Shown here: positions 23,104 to 32,375 of the stretch, piece after piece
Layout of the letters: every line of letters begins with the position of its first letter
Position numbering within the stretch: position 1 is the stretch's first letter
Assembly (NCBI GenBank): GCA_016870055.1
Contig: VGCQ01000004.1
Coordinates: 1 to 38,268, forward strand
Reading direction: 5' to 3'
DNA: 38,268 nucleotides
Source of the DNA: Alphaproteobacteria bacterium
GTDB taxonomy: Bacteria; Pseudomonadota; Alphaproteobacteria; Reyranellales; Reyranellaceae
Notes under the pieces: model-generated
Databases searched by the model: none
What the model saw: the letters and a program-made list of their open reading frames with translations, nothing else
Told to the model about the DNA's origin: nothing
Made by a program: the position numbers and the translations under genes

Positions 23104-24097
23104 AATCCACCTTCGCGCCCGATGCCTTGATGATGGGCGCGAGGTCGGCTTCCTGCTTGCGGCGGAAGGCGGCCGTGTCGGCCGGGCTCATCCAATTCGT
23201 CGTCGCGGCTTGCTGGATGAACGCCTTCTTGAGATTCTCGCTGGCCAATACTCGCTTGGTCAGCGCTGCGGCTTTCTCGACCATCGCCGGCGGCAGGCCG
23301 GCCGGTCCACACAGGCCACCCCAGGAGGTGATGTTGAAGCCCGGGTAGAACTCCGACATCGTCGGCAGTTCCGGCGCCGCGGGATGACGTTCGGGCGACG
23401 TGACGGCGAGCGCCTTCACCTTGCCCGCCCTGTACTGGACGAGCGGGGTGGAGATGTTGTCGTACATCATGTCGAGCTGGCCCGCGAGCAGGTCCTGCAT
23501 CGCCGGCGCACCGCCTCGATAGGGCACATGCTGCATGTCGAGTCCGGCGCGCCGCTTCAGCATCTCGCCGCAGAGATGCGGGCTGGTGCCAGCTCCACCG
23601 GAGCCGAAGAAGTATTTGCCGGGATTGGCCTTCACCAGCGCGACCAGCTCGGGCACCGAGGTCGGCGGCAGGGCGAGCTTGGCGATCAGGATGTTGGGCG
23701 CCGACCACAGCATGCTGATCGGGGTGAAGTCCTTGTCGGCATCGAACGGCAGCTTGGCGTAGAGCGTCGGCGAGATGGCGTGGCTGGCGATGCTGTAGAG
23801 ACCGACCGTGTAGCCGTCGGGTGTCGACTTGGCGATGACGTCGGCTCCGACATTGCCGCCCGAGCCGCTGCGATTCTCGACGATGAACTGCTGGCCGGTG
23901 AGCTCGCTCAACTCCTGGCAGACGATGCGCGACAGCACGTCGGTGGTGGCGCCTGCCGGGAACAGGTTGACGTAGCGCACCGACTTGTTGGGCCAGTCGG
24001 CCTGGGCGCGGGCGATGCCCGAGGCGATCATGGGCGAGGCGAGAACGCCGCCGGCAGCGGCGATCACGCGACGACGAGGTAAGAGTACGCGGACCAT
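23102..24097 (-). CDS. TctC/Bug-type tripartite tricarboxylate transporter receptor
   Basis: Periplasmic receptor of 331 residues. A Tat-like signal (MVRVLLPRRRVIAAAGGVLA) precedes WPNKSVRYVNLFPAGATTD, and the family motifs VENRSGSGGNVGADVIA, YRGGAPAMQDLLAGQLDMMYDN and SGAKVD at the end are present. GGGAGG lies before the ATG. It is divergent from the CocE-type hydrolase gene across 117 bp and has no tctA/tctB partner nearby. The ligand is unknown. Confidence 0.93.
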   Translation of the reverse strand: MVRVLLPRRRVIAAAGGVLASPMIASGIARAQADWPNKSVRYVNLFPAGATTDVLSRIVCQELSELTGQQFIVENRSGSGGNVGADVIAKSTPDGYTVGLYSIASHAISPTLYAKLPFDADKDFTPISMLWSAPNILIAKLALPPTSVPELVALVKANPGKYFFGSGGAGTSPHLCGEMLKRRAGLDMQHVPYRGGAPAMQDLLAGQLDMMYDNISTPLVQYRAGKVKALAVTSPERHPAAPELPTMSEFYPGFNITSWGGLCGPAGLPPAMVEKAAALTKRVLASENLKKAFIQQAATTNWMSPADTAAFRRKQEADLAPIIKASGAKVD

Positions 24098-24214
24098 ACC
24101 AACGCCTCCCTGAATATTTTGTTGATTGCGGGCATTCTAAGTCGCGACGTGAGGCATGTACATCGCCCGCTTTGACGTAGACTGGGCGGCTTGACGACGA
24201 TGAAAGGAAGGACG

Positions 24215-26035
24215 ATGCCGGATCGCGACGACCTTGGCCTGGCCTGGAAGGTGCCGCCCAGCCGCTACCTCGCCAGCCGCCCGGCCGAACACCAGGTGGG
24301 AGCGCCGCGGTCGCTCTACGTGGCCATGCCCGACGGCTGCCGGCTCGCCGTCGATGTCATCCTGCCCGACGGCGATGTGGCCAGGCGCTGGCCGGTGGTG
24401 CTGATCCTGACGCCGTATGTCCGTCGCTTTGCCGTGGCGTCCGGCAGCAACGTCGAGGCCTCGCCCAACACCTTCAAGTATCGCGACATGTTCGCGCCAC
24501 GCGGCTATGCCCTGGTCGTGGTCGATGCGCGCGGCACCGGGGCAAGCTTCGGCACGCGCGATTCCTTCCGCAGTCCGCGTGAGCGCGCCGACTATCGCGC
24601 CATCGCCGATTGGATCGTGGCGCAACCGTGGAGTGACGGCCGGATCGGTGCCACCGGCATCTCCTATCTTGGTGCAGCCTGCGACTTCCTTGCCAGCACG
24701 GGCCATCCCGCCGTCAAGGCGATCGCACCCCTGTTCGCGGTGTGGGACACCTGGGCGGACAACTATTACCCCGGTGGCATGCTGATCAAGCGGCTGGCGC
24801 TCACCTACGACGAGCTGATGCTGGCGCTCGATCACGACCGCCGCGACCTGCGCTCCAAATTCGGCTACTTCGCCGATCCCGCACTGCTGGGTCCGATGCC
24901 GGTCGACGACGACAAGGACGGCTTGCTGGCACGGGCGGCGGTGCGCGAGCATCTCGCGAACTTCCGCATGCCCGACTTCATCGGCGAGTTCAAATTCCGC
25001 GACGATACGCTGCCCTACGATCCGTCGTTCTCGAGTGCCGCGTTCGGCCCCTACAACTACCTCGACGAGATGCCTGCGGATGTCGCCGTCTATGCCGTCT
25101 CCGGCTGGATGGACGGTGCGGGTTACGCCAACGGCACGCTGTCGCGCTTTCTCACTCTGCCCAATGCCGAGCGTCGCGTCCTGCTGGGGCCGTGGGATCA
25201 CGGCGCGCGGGTCAATGCCTCGCCGTGGCGAGCCCGTGTCGAGCCCGAATTGCCGGTGCTGGGCGAGGTACTGCGCTTCTTCGATCAGCACCTGGCCGGA
25301 CGGCGGACCGGCCTGCTCGACGAGGAGCCGATCCACTATTTCACGATGCATGCCGAGGAATGGCGATCGGCCACGAGCTGGCCGCCGGTCAAGGCGAGCC
25401 GGCGGCTCTTCGTGGCGTCCGATCGGACATTGAAGGCTGACCGCCCCGAAGCCGCGACGACAGTGCCGTATCAGGCCGACTACACCGTGGGCACCGGCAA
25501 CCAGACGCGCTACGAGCGCATCTCCGGCATCGAAGCCTCGGCCTACTACGCCGACTGGACGGAGCGCGAGCGCAAGCTGTGCTCGTTCACCAGCGATCCG
25601 TTGGCCGCACCGTTGGAGATCGCCGGCCATCCCGTGCTGTCGCTATGGCTGGCGTCGAACGAGCCCGACGCATCGCTGTTCGTCTATCTCGCCGAGGTCG
25701 AGGCCCACGGCACGTCGCGCTACGTCACCGAAGGCGTGTTGCGCGCCATTCATCGCGCCGAAGCCACCGCACCGCGCAACTACCGCACGACCTGGCCGTG
25801 GCGCAGCTTCGCGCGCCGGGACGCGAGGCCGATGCCCAGGAATGAGCCGCAGTTGCTGCGTTTCGCCCTGCTGCCGACGGCTTGGCGTTTCGCCGCCGGC
25901 AGCCGCATCCGGCTGTCGATCGCCGGTGCCGACGCCGATCATTTCGTGCAGACGCCGCACGGCCGACCACCCTTGCTTACCGTGCTCGGCGGCGGCGAGA
26001 GGGCGACGATGTTGGAGTTGCCGACGGCTGCCTAA
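24215..26035 (+). CDS. CocE/NonD-family (X-Pro dipeptidyl-peptidase S15-like) serine hydrolase
   Basis: A 606-residue alpha/beta hydrolase with the CocE plan: catalytic Ser150 in GATGISYLGA, Asp300 in SGWMDGAGY and His329 in GPWDHGARV, the VVDARGTGASFG strand before the Ser, and a C-terminal jelly-roll domain (about 430-600). Members hydrolyse esters or peptides with bulky acyl groups (cocaine esterase, cephalosporin esters, X-Pro peptides); the substrate here is unknown. No signal peptide is seen, so it is probably cytoplasmic. The ATG at 24215 is preferred since AAAGGAAGG sits just upstream; an ATG at 24200 is in frame. TRAP genes follow 84 bp downstream in the same direction. Confidence 0.92.
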   Translation: MPDRDDLGLAWKVPPSRYLASRPAEHQVGAPRSLYVAMPDGCRLAVDVILPDGDVARRWPVVLILTPYVRRFAVASGSNVEASPNTFKYRDMFAPRGYALVVVDARGTGASFGTRDSFRSPRERADYRAIADWIVAQPWSDGRIGATGISYLGAACDFLASTGHPAVKAIAPLFAVWDTWADNYYPGGMLIKRLALTYDELMLALDHDRRDLRSKFGYFADPALLGPMPVDDDKDGLLARAAVREHLANFRMPDFIGEFKFRDDTLPYDPSFSSAAFGPYNYLDEMPADVAVYAVSGWMDGAGYANGTLSRFLTLPNAERRVLLGPWDHGARVNASPWRARVEPELPVLGEVLRFFDQHLAGRRTGLLDEEPIHYFTMHAEEWRSATSWPPVKASRRLFVASDRTLKADRPEAATTVPYQADYTVGTGNQTRYERISGIEASAYYADWTERERKLCSFTSDPLAAPLEIAGHPVLSLWLASNEPDASLFVYLAEVEAHGTSRYVTEGVLRAIHRAEATAPRNYRTTWPWRSFARRDARPMPRNEPQLLRFALLPTAWRFAAGSRIRLSIAGADADHFVQTPHGRPPLLTVLGGGERATMLELPTAA

Positions 26036-26119
26036 CGCCGATTGAACCGCGTGGCCGGGGGGGCTAGCTTGCGGGCAAGTCAGGCGGCAGCGAACGACTG
26101 CCTGGACGAGGGGGATACC

Positions 26120-26743
26120 ATGCCGGCTGACGGTACGACCGCCTTGGCCGCCGCCCATCGCACTTGGGCGCGCCTCGAGGACGGTATGAACTTGATCGCG
26201 GCCGCCGCGATCTTCTTTCTGATGTTCGTCGGCGTGTTCCAGATCATCGGGCGTACCGTCTTCGACACCGCGATCTACGGCTACATCGACTACATGGAGC
26301 AGGCGAGTGCGCTGTTTGCCTTCCTGGGCATCTCCTACGCCCAGCGGGTCGGCGCTCACATCCGCATGGATCTGCTGTTGCGTGGGTTCTCGCTGCGCTT
26401 CATGTGGTCGATGGAGCTGTTCGCAGTGCTGGTGGCATTGGTTGTCATTGCCATTCTGGTCGACTCGACTTGGCAGAACTTCCTGCGTGCCTACCAGCTC
26501 GGCGATTCGACCATCGACATCAAGCTGCCGGTCTGGCCGACCAAGCTTCTGGTTCCGGTGGTGCTTGCCATATTGTGCGTGCGCCTGATCCTGCAATCGT
26601 TCGACTATATCCGTTTGATCCGCTATCCCGACGCCGAGCCTATTGCCGTTCCGAAGATCGAGACCATCGAGGAGCAGGCGCAGAACGAGATCGAGGATGC
26701 GCTGGGCCGCGAGGAACGTGGCAGCAAGGAGAGCCGGCCATGA
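26120..26743 (+). CDS. dctQ: TRAP transporter small permease (DctQ type)
   Basis: A 207-residue inner-membrane protein with four hydrophobic segments (about 25-48, 62-80, 92-115 and 138-160) and the DctQ stretch GYIDYMEQASALFAFLGISY. It would stabilise the large permease and link it to the periplasmic receptor. The ATG at 26120 follows GAGGGGGA. The long charged C-terminal tail (ETIEEQAQNEIEDALG) is unusual but not rare. The stop overlaps the dctM ATG (ATGA). Confidence 0.92.
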   Translation: MPADGTTALAAAHRTWARLEDGMNLIAAAAIFFLMFVGVFQIIGRTVFDTAIYGYIDYMEQASALFAFLGISYAQRVGAHIRMDLLLRGFSLRFMWSMELFAVLVALVVIAILVDSTWQNFLRAYQLGDSTIDIKLPVWPTKLLVPVVLAILCVRLILQSFDYIRLIRYPDAEPIAVPKIETIEEQAQNEIEDALGREERGSKESRP

Positions 26744-28044
26744 GCCTCGACCCGCTGACACTCGGCATCATCGGCTGCGGCCTGCTGATCCTTCTGTGCG
26801 TGCTGGGCGTGCGCATCGCCTATGCCGCGGCGATCGTCGGCGCCTTCGGGCTGGCGGCGCTAACTGGCTTCGGACCCGGCTTGCAGACGGTAGGCGTGGT
26901 GCCGCACGCCTCGGTCGTGAACTACACGCTGAGCGTGCTGCCGATGTTCATCCTGATCGGCTACCTCGCCTACTACGCCGGCATCACCCAGGCCGCCTTC
27001 GAGGCGGCACGGCGCTGGCTGGGCTGGCTGCCCGGAGGGCTCGCCATCGCCACGGTCTATGCCGTCGCGGGTTTCTCGGCGGTGTCGGGCGCCAACACGG
27101 CCGCGGCCGCGGTGTTCGCCAAGGTGGCGATCCCTGAGATGTTGAAAGCCGGCTACAACAAGCGGCTGGCGGCGGGAGTCGTTGCCGCCGGAGCCACGCT
27201 CGACTCGCTGATCCCGCCCAGCGCGCTGCTGGTGGTCTATGGCATCATCACCGAGCAGTCGGTCGGCAAGCTCCTGGTGGCGGGTTTCGCGCCGGGCATT
27301 TTCTCGGCCTTCGTCTACACCGCCATCATCCTGGTGATGTGCTGGCGCAATCCCGAGCTCGGCAAGCCGATCAAGGGCTATACTTGGCCGCAGCGTTTCC
27401 AGGCGCTGCCCGGCACGCTGCCGATCGTGCTGGTGATCGCCATCATCTTCTATTCCATGCTGTTCGGCTGGGCGACGCCCACCGAGGCCGGCGCACTCGG
27501 CGCGCTCTGCGTGTTCGTGATCGCACTCGCCAACAAGATGAAATGGCCCGAGCTGCGCGGCGCGCTGCTCGAGACGGCGCGGCTGACGGCGGTGATCTTC
27601 ACCGTGGTGTGGGGAGTGCTGATCTTCGTGCGTTTCCTGGGATTTGCCGGCCTGCCCGAGGAGCTGGCGCGCTGGGTCACCGACCTCAAGGTGCAACCGA
27701 TCTGGATCCTGCTGGCGATCTACGTCATCTACCTGATCCTCGGCACCATCCTCGAAGGCATCGGCATGTTCCTGCTGACGCTGCCCGTGGTGTTCCCGGT
27801 GGTCGAAGCGCTGGGCTACGATCCGATCTGGTTCGGCATCATCCTGGTCAAGCTGAACGGCATCGCCACGCTGTCGCCGCCGGTCGGGCTGGTGGTGTTC
27901 GTGGTCAACGGCGTGCGGCCCGACATCTCGGTCGCCGACATCTTCCGCGGCATCTGGCCGTTCATCTTCGCCGACATCATCACCATCGCCTGCCTGACAG
28001 CCTGGCCGGAGATCGTGACCTTCATCCTCGATGCGGCGGGATAG
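26740..28044 (+). CDS. dctM: TRAP transporter large permease (DctM type)
   Basis: A 434-residue polytopic membrane protein that carries the Na+-coupled transport path of a TRAP system. The SGANTAAAAVFAKVAIPEM and TLDSLIPPSALLVVYG stretches and ILEGIGMFLLTLPVVFPV / LNGIATLSPPVGL near the end are DctM hallmarks. It overlaps dctQ by 4 bp. The matching receptor gene lies on the other strand just downstream rather than in the same operon. Confidence 0.95.
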   Translation: MSLDPLTLGIIGCGLLILLCVLGVRIAYAAAIVGAFGLAALTGFGPGLQTVGVVPHASVVNYTLSVLPMFILIGYLAYYAGITQAAFEAARRWLGWLPGGLAIATVYAVAGFSAVSGANTAAAAVFAKVAIPEMLKAGYNKRLAAGVVAAGATLDSLIPPSALLVVYGIITEQSVGKLLVAGFAPGIFSAFVYTAIILVMCWRNPELGKPIKGYTWPQRFQALPGTLPIVLVIAIIFYSMLFGWATPTEAGALGALCVFVIALANKMKWPELRGALLETARLTAVIFTVVWGVLIFVRFLGFAGLPEELARWVTDLKVQPIWILLAIYVIYLILGTILEGIGMFLLTLPVVFPVVEALGYDPIWFGIILVKLNGIATLSPPVGLVVFVVNGVRPDISVADIFRGIWPFIFADIITIACLTAWPEIVTFILDAAG

Positions 28045-28048
28045 GGCT

Positions 28049-28080
28049 TGGTGGCGCGCCACCGAAGCGGCGCGCCACCA
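28049..28080. terminator. bidirectional terminator hairpin between dctM and dctP
   Basis: A perfect 12-bp stem (TGGTGGCGCGCC, 28049-28060, with GGCGCGCCACCA, 28069-28080) and 8-base loop occupy the 43-bp gap between convergent genes. It could terminate both transcripts. Confidence 0.7.
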
Positions 28081-28087
28081 GCGATGG

Positions 28088-29134
28088 TCAGGACTTCGGT
28101 CCGGCGCCCGCCTGCGTCAGCAGGAAGTTCAGGAGCTCGCGGCCGGGAATGCCCTGGCTTTCCCGCAGCTTGACCCATTCCTCCCAGACCGGCTCGCCGC
28201 CAGCCTTGCGGAATGCGGCCAAGTCGCTGGCCGAATAGGTGAGGAACTCGAGCTTCTTCTTGAACAGCGGGATGTTCTTGTCGTCCGCCTCGGCATAGGC
28301 TTTTTTGACCGCGGCATGGGCGAGCGGCCGGGCTTCCTCGAACAGCGCCTTGTACTGGGGCGGCAGGCTGTTCCAGCGATCGACGTGAATCAGGGTCGGG
28401 CAGCCGACCGAGCCCAGCGCCATGTTCGCCGTGTACCACTTGCCGACCTCATAGGTCCGGTAGGATTGGTGGGCGTAGGTCGACGGGAAGGCAGCGGCGT
28501 CGACGGTGCCACGTTCCAGTGACGTGTAGACTTCGGTGGCGTCGACCGACGTCGGAACGGCGCCGATCTTTCTCATCGCGGCGCCGATGCCGGCCAGGGC
28601 GCGCACGCGCATGCCCTTGAAGTCGTCGACCGTCTTGGGCGCCTTGCCGCGACCCACGAACTCGTTGTTGGGCAGCAGGGCCGACAGGTAGGGGATGGCG
28701 TTCCAGCTGGCGAACTCCTTCAGCACCAACGGATGATTGTGGAATGCCAGATGCACCTTCTCCTGCACCGACGTGTCCTGGATCGGCAGGAATGGCAGGT
28801 CGAGCGCCGAGTACACCGGCAGCTTCTCCGGATGGTAGGAGGCGCAGATGTTGGTCATCTCGAGGCTGCCGACCTTGAGCAGGTCGAGCAGCTCCTTGGG
28901 CTGGCCGAAGCTCTCGTAGCCGATCTGGATCTTGAACTTGCCGCCGGTGCGCTCGTCCATGAACTTGCGCAAGGTCTCGATGTTCTGGGTGGCGGCGCGC
29001 GGCTTGCCCCAAGCGGCCAGTTTCCATCGTACTTCGGGCCCATCGACCACCTTGGCCTGGGCGAACGCGCTACCCGAGAACGCAACCACACTGGCTGCCA
29101 TGACGGCAGCGAACATGCTTCCTCGACGGCTCAT
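28088..29134 (-). CDS. dctP: TRAP transporter periplasmic receptor (DctP type)
   Basis: A 348-residue receptor with a signal peptide (MSRRGSMFAAVMAASVVAFS, cleavage near AFAQ). DctP-family features include the RKFMDERTGGKFKIQI opening, KGMRVRALAGIGAAMRKIGA and PTSVDATEVYTSLERGTVDA, which includes the carboxylate-binding Arg region. GGGAGG precedes the ATG. It is convergent with dctQ-dctM, so receptor and permease are transcribed from different promoters; the pairing is inferred from adjacency. The ligand is probably an organic acid. Confidence 0.93.
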   Translation of the reverse strand: MSRRGSMFAAVMAASVVAFSGSAFAQAKVVDGPEVRWKLAAWGKPRAATQNIETLRKFMDERTGGKFKIQIGYESFGQPKELLDLLKVGSLEMTNICASYHPEKLPVYSALDLPFLPIQDTSVQEKVHLAFHNHPLVLKEFASWNAIPYLSALLPNNEFVGRGKAPKTVDDFKGMRVRALAGIGAAMRKIGAVPTSVDATEVYTSLERGTVDAAAFPSTYAHQSYRTYEVGKWYTANMALGSVGCPTLIHVDRWNSLPPQYKALFEEARPLAHAAVKKAYAEADDKNIPLFKKKLEFLTYSASDLAAFRKAGGEPVWEEWVKLRESQGIPGRELLNFLLTQAGAGPKS

Positions 29135-29244
29135 GAATGCCTCCCGACTTTCCTCCCGACGGTCCCCGTCCGGCCCGGCTCTGGTTCGGCCGTTGCCGAT
29201 GACTTTACCGCGGCCTGGGGCGGTCGTTAAGCTCCTCCTGAGCC

Positions 29245-30219
29245 ATGATCGACCTTGCGCGACGGACCATTTTGACCGGCCTCCTGGCGGCTGCCACGAG
29301 CGGCGTCGCGCGTGCCGCGGGCTGGCCCGACCGGCCGGTGACCTGGCTGGTGCCCTATCCGGCGGGCGGCGGTTCCGATGCGTTCAGCCGGCCGGTCGCT
29401 GCCGCGGTGGCCGACCGGCTCGGCCAACCGATGGTGATCGACAACAAGAGTGGCGCCGGCGGCACGATCGGGACGGCAGTGGCGGCGCGCGCCGCTCCGG
29501 ACGGCTACACGCTGCTGGTCGGCGATAGCGGGCTCACCTACGCGCCGGCGATCTACCCCAAGGCGGGTTTCGACTTCGTCGGCGATTTTGCGCCGATCAG
29601 CGCGCTCGCCCGCCTGCCCTATGTGCTGGTGGTCAACCCCGCAAAGCTCGACGTCGCCACGCTCGCCGCCTTCATCGCCACCGCGCGCAGGTCGCCCGGC
29701 GGCATCGATGTCGGCTCGGCCGGCATCGGAACTTTGACCCACCTCGCGCTCGGCCTGTTCGAGGCGCGCGCCGGCGTGCAGCTGAACCACGTGCACTATC
29801 GCGGTGGCGCGCCGATGCTGCAGGACCTCGTGGCGGGTCACGTCGCCGCGGCGTTCGTGCTGCTGAGTGCCGCGGCCGATCTCGTCAAGTCCGGCAAGTT
29901 GCGTGCGTTGGCGGTGGCCGGCCGACGCGTCGAGCCTCTGCTGCCCGGCGTGCCGACGATGGAGCAGGCGGGCTTGGGCAACTTCCGCGCCACCATCTGG
30001 TTCGGCCTGTTCGCGCCAAGTGGTACACCGGATGCCATTCTCGACCGGCTGCATGCCGCGGTGCAGGCGGCCCTTGTCGAGGACAGGATCGAGCGTCTAT
30101 GGGCGGAGCAGGGGGCGCGGGTCGAGCTGGAGAGCCGCGCCGACTTCGCACGGTTCGTGGCGGCCGACGCCGAGCGCTGGCTGCGCGTCGCCAGAGCTGC
30201 CAATCTCAAGCTGGAGTAG
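29245..30219 (+). CDS. TctC/Bug-type receptor (first of a tandem pair)
   Basis: Periplasmic receptor of 324 residues. Signal MIDLARRTILTGLLAAATSG, then GWPDRPVTWLVPYPAGGGSD, IDNKSGAGGTIGTAVAARA and YRGGAPMLQDLVAGHVAAAF. It is followed by a second receptor gene after 5 bp and then an enolase-superfamily gene, so the three form one operon. No tctA/tctB partner is present. The ribosome site is weak. Confidence 0.93.
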   Translation: MIDLARRTILTGLLAAATSGVARAAGWPDRPVTWLVPYPAGGGSDAFSRPVAAAVADRLGQPMVIDNKSGAGGTIGTAVAARAAPDGYTLLVGDSGLTYAPAIYPKAGFDFVGDFAPISALARLPYVLVVNPAKLDVATLAAFIATARRSPGGIDVGSAGIGTLTHLALGLFEARAGVQLNHVHYRGGAPMLQDLVAGHVAAAFVLLSAAADLVKSGKLRALAVAGRRVEPLLPGVPTMEQAGLGNFRATIWFGLFAPSGTPDAILDRLHAAVQAALVEDRIERLWAEQGARVELESRADFARFVAADAERWLRVARAANLKLE

Positions 30220-30224
30220 TCGGG

Positions 30225-31190
30225 ATGATTTCACGTCGCGTCGCGGTCGGCGGCTTGCTTCTGGGGGTGATCGGTTCGGCGCGCGCCGCCGACTTCCCGT
30301 CGAGGCCGATGAACTGGATCGTGCCGTTCCCGCCCGGCGGCTCCAACGACATCTTCGCGCGGCCGGTCGCGGGCTTCGTCGGCCGGCAGTTCGGCCAGCC
30401 GGTAGCGGTCGAGAATCGCGGCGGCGCGGGCGGCACGCTGGGCGGCATGGTGGCTGCACGCTCGCGGCCCGACGGCTGCACGCTGCTGGTCGTCAATCCC
30501 AGCCTGACCTTCGCCTCGATCGTCTATGCCGAATCGGGGTTCGACCTGATGCGTGACTTTGCGCCGGTGTCCGGCATGGCGCAGGTGCCGGTGGCGTTGG
30601 TGATCAACCCGGCCAAGATCACGGCGCGCGACCTCGCGGGCTTCCTCACCCTGGCGCGCAGGTCGCCGGGGGCGATCAATATCGGGTCGTCGGGCCTCGG
30701 CACCATCCCGCATCTTGCCGTCGAGCTGCTGCAGCAGCGCACCGGCATCAGCCTCACGCACGTGCCCTATCGCGGCGGCGGCCCGGCCTTGCAAGACATG
30801 CTGGCCGGCCAGATCGACGCGACGTTCGCGCCGCTCAGCACCGTTGCGTCTTATGTGCAGTCGGGCCGCCTGCGGGCACTGGCGGTTGCCGCGCCGCGGC
30901 GCGAAGCGGTCATGGCCGACGTGCCGACCTTCGCCGAAGCCGGCGTGGCCGACTTCAACGTCAGCACCTGGTACGGGTTGTTCGCGCCGAAGGCGACGCC
31001 GACTACGGCACTCGACACGCTGCATGGATCTGTGCAGGCGGCGCTGGCCGATCCCGGCATCAGGGCCATCTGGACGGAGCAGGGCGCCGAGGCCGACCTG
31101 CGGAGTCGTCGGGCGTTCACCGAGTTCGTCCACCACGAAGTCGAACGCTGGAGCCGCATCGCCCGTACCGTCGGGCTGCCCATGGAGTAG
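30225..31190 (+). CDS. TctC/Bug-type receptor (second of a tandem pair)
   Basis: Periplasmic receptor of 321 residues, a paralogue of the preceding one. Signal MISRRVAVGGLLLGVIGSAR, then DFPSRPMNWIVPFPPGGSND, VENRGGAGGTLGGMVAARS and YRGGGPALQDMLAGQIDATF. GGAG at the end of the upstream gene serves as ribosome site. The sequences differ widely outside the family motifs, so the two probably bind different ligands or differ in affinity; tandem duplication followed by divergence is the likely origin (inference). Confidence 0.93.
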   Translation: MISRRVAVGGLLLGVIGSARAADFPSRPMNWIVPFPPGGSNDIFARPVAGFVGRQFGQPVAVENRGGAGGTLGGMVAARSRPDGCTLLVVNPSLTFASIVYAESGFDLMRDFAPVSGMAQVPVALVINPAKITARDLAGFLTLARRSPGAINIGSSGLGTIPHLAVELLQQRTGISLTHVPYRGGGPALQDMLAGQIDATFAPLSTVASYVQSGRLRALAVAAPRREAVMADVPTFAEAGVADFNVSTWYGLFAPKATPTTALDTLHGSVQAALADPGIRAIWTEQGAEADLRSRRAFTEFVHHEVERWSRIARTVGLPME

Positions 31191-31193
31191 CCC

Positions 31194-32366
31194 ATGAAGG
31201 TCGAGGCGTACGCGCTGTTCCGCTGCGACGCTGGTTGGCGGACCTTTTCGTTCCTCAAGCTCACGACCGCCGACGGCATCGTCGGTTGGTCGGAGTTCAA
31301 CGAGAGCTTTGGCAGCCCCGGCCTCTCTCAAGTGATCGACGCGCTGATGGGCCACGTCGTCGGCATGGATCCCAGGGATCTCGAGCTGGTCAACGCCGTG
31401 CTCGGCACCAAGACGACGCAGTCGCGCGGCGGCATCGCGCGGCAGGCCATCGCCGCCATCGAGAACGCGCTGCTCGACATCAAAGGCAAGGCGCTGGGCG
31501 TGCCGGTCTATCGGTTGTTCGGTGGCAAGCTGCGCGATCGCATTCCCGTCTACTGGTCGCATTGCGGTTCCTACCGGCTGCGCAATCCGGAGATCTGCGG
31601 CGTGCCGGCGGTGCGCACTTACGACGATATGGCGAAGCTCGGTGCCGAAGTGAAGGCACGGGGCTTCACCGCGCTCAAGACCAACGTGGCGCTCGACCTC
31701 GAAGGCAAGCTGATCGCCTACCGGCCGGGCTTCATCGTCGGCCGCGGCTTTCCGGAGCGCAACTGGGATGCCTTCATCGCCCGCAGTGCGGCCAAGACCG
31801 TCGATGCCTTCCGTGCCGGCGCCGGCGAGGACATGGGCATCATGCTCGACCTCAACTTCAACTACCGCACCGAGGGCTACCGGCGCATCGCCGAGGCTGT
31901 CGCGCCGGCTCGCCTCACCTGGCTCGAGCTCGACATCCACGATCCGAAGTCGATCGCGCTGCTGCGCCGCGATGCTCCCTGCCCGATCGCGTCGGGTGAG
32001 ACGCTGCTCGAACGCCGCGATTTCCGGCCCTATTTCGAGGCCTATGCGTTCGACACGGCGATCGTCGATGTGATCTGGAACGGCTTCTACGAGTCCTTGA
32101 AGATCGCCGCCCTGGCCGATGTCTATGAGGTCAACGTCGCGCCGCACAATTTCTACGGCCATCTCGCGAGTGCCATCAGCGCTCACTTCTGCGCCGCGGT
32201 GCCGAATTTCCGCATCATGGAGATCGATATCGACGGCGTGCCGTGGCGCGACGATATCGTCACGCTGTCGCCGACCTTCGACAAGGGTGACTATCTGTTG
32301 CCCACCGGGCCAGGCTGGGGCGTCGAGGTGAACGAGGCGGGACTGCGCCGCCATCCTGTCAAGTAG
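31194..32366 (+). CDS. enolase-superfamily (mandelate racemase / sugar-acid dehydratase-like) protein
   Basis: A 390-residue cytoplasmic enzyme that would abstract a proton next to a carboxylate with Mg2+. Likely metal ligands are D219 (MLDLNFNY), E245 (WLELDIHD) and E269 (ASGETL). The opposing bases are H318 (VAPHNFYG) paired with D292 (IVDVIWNG), as in the mandelate racemase subgroup. On the other face K162 is present but the second Lys of KxK is Asn (LKTN), which is typical of dehydratases. A dehydratase of an acid sugar is the most probable role (inference). The ATG at 31194 lies 3 bp after the second receptor stop. Confidence 0.9.
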   Translation: MKVEAYALFRCDAGWRTFSFLKLTTADGIVGWSEFNESFGSPGLSQVIDALMGHVVGMDPRDLELVNAVLGTKTTQSRGGIARQAIAAIENALLDIKGKALGVPVYRLFGGKLRDRIPVYWSHCGSYRLRNPEICGVPAVRTYDDMAKLGAEVKARGFTALKTNVALDLEGKLIAYRPGFIVGRGFPERNWDAFIARSAAKTVDAFRAGAGEDMGIMLDLNFNYRTEGYRRIAEAVAPARLTWLELDIHDPKSIALLRRDAPCPIASGETLLERRDFRPYFEAYAFDTAIVDVIWNGFYESLKIAALADVYEVNVAPHNFYGHLASAISAHFCAAVPNFRIMEIDIDGVPWRDDIVTLSPTFDKGDYLLPTGPGWGVEVNEAGLRRHPVK

Positions 32367-32375
32367 GGTCGGCGG

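Noticed and set aside
30231-32354. A 707-codon minus-strand frame across receptor and enolase genes
   Set aside because: Shadow of well-supported plus-strand genes; no domain.
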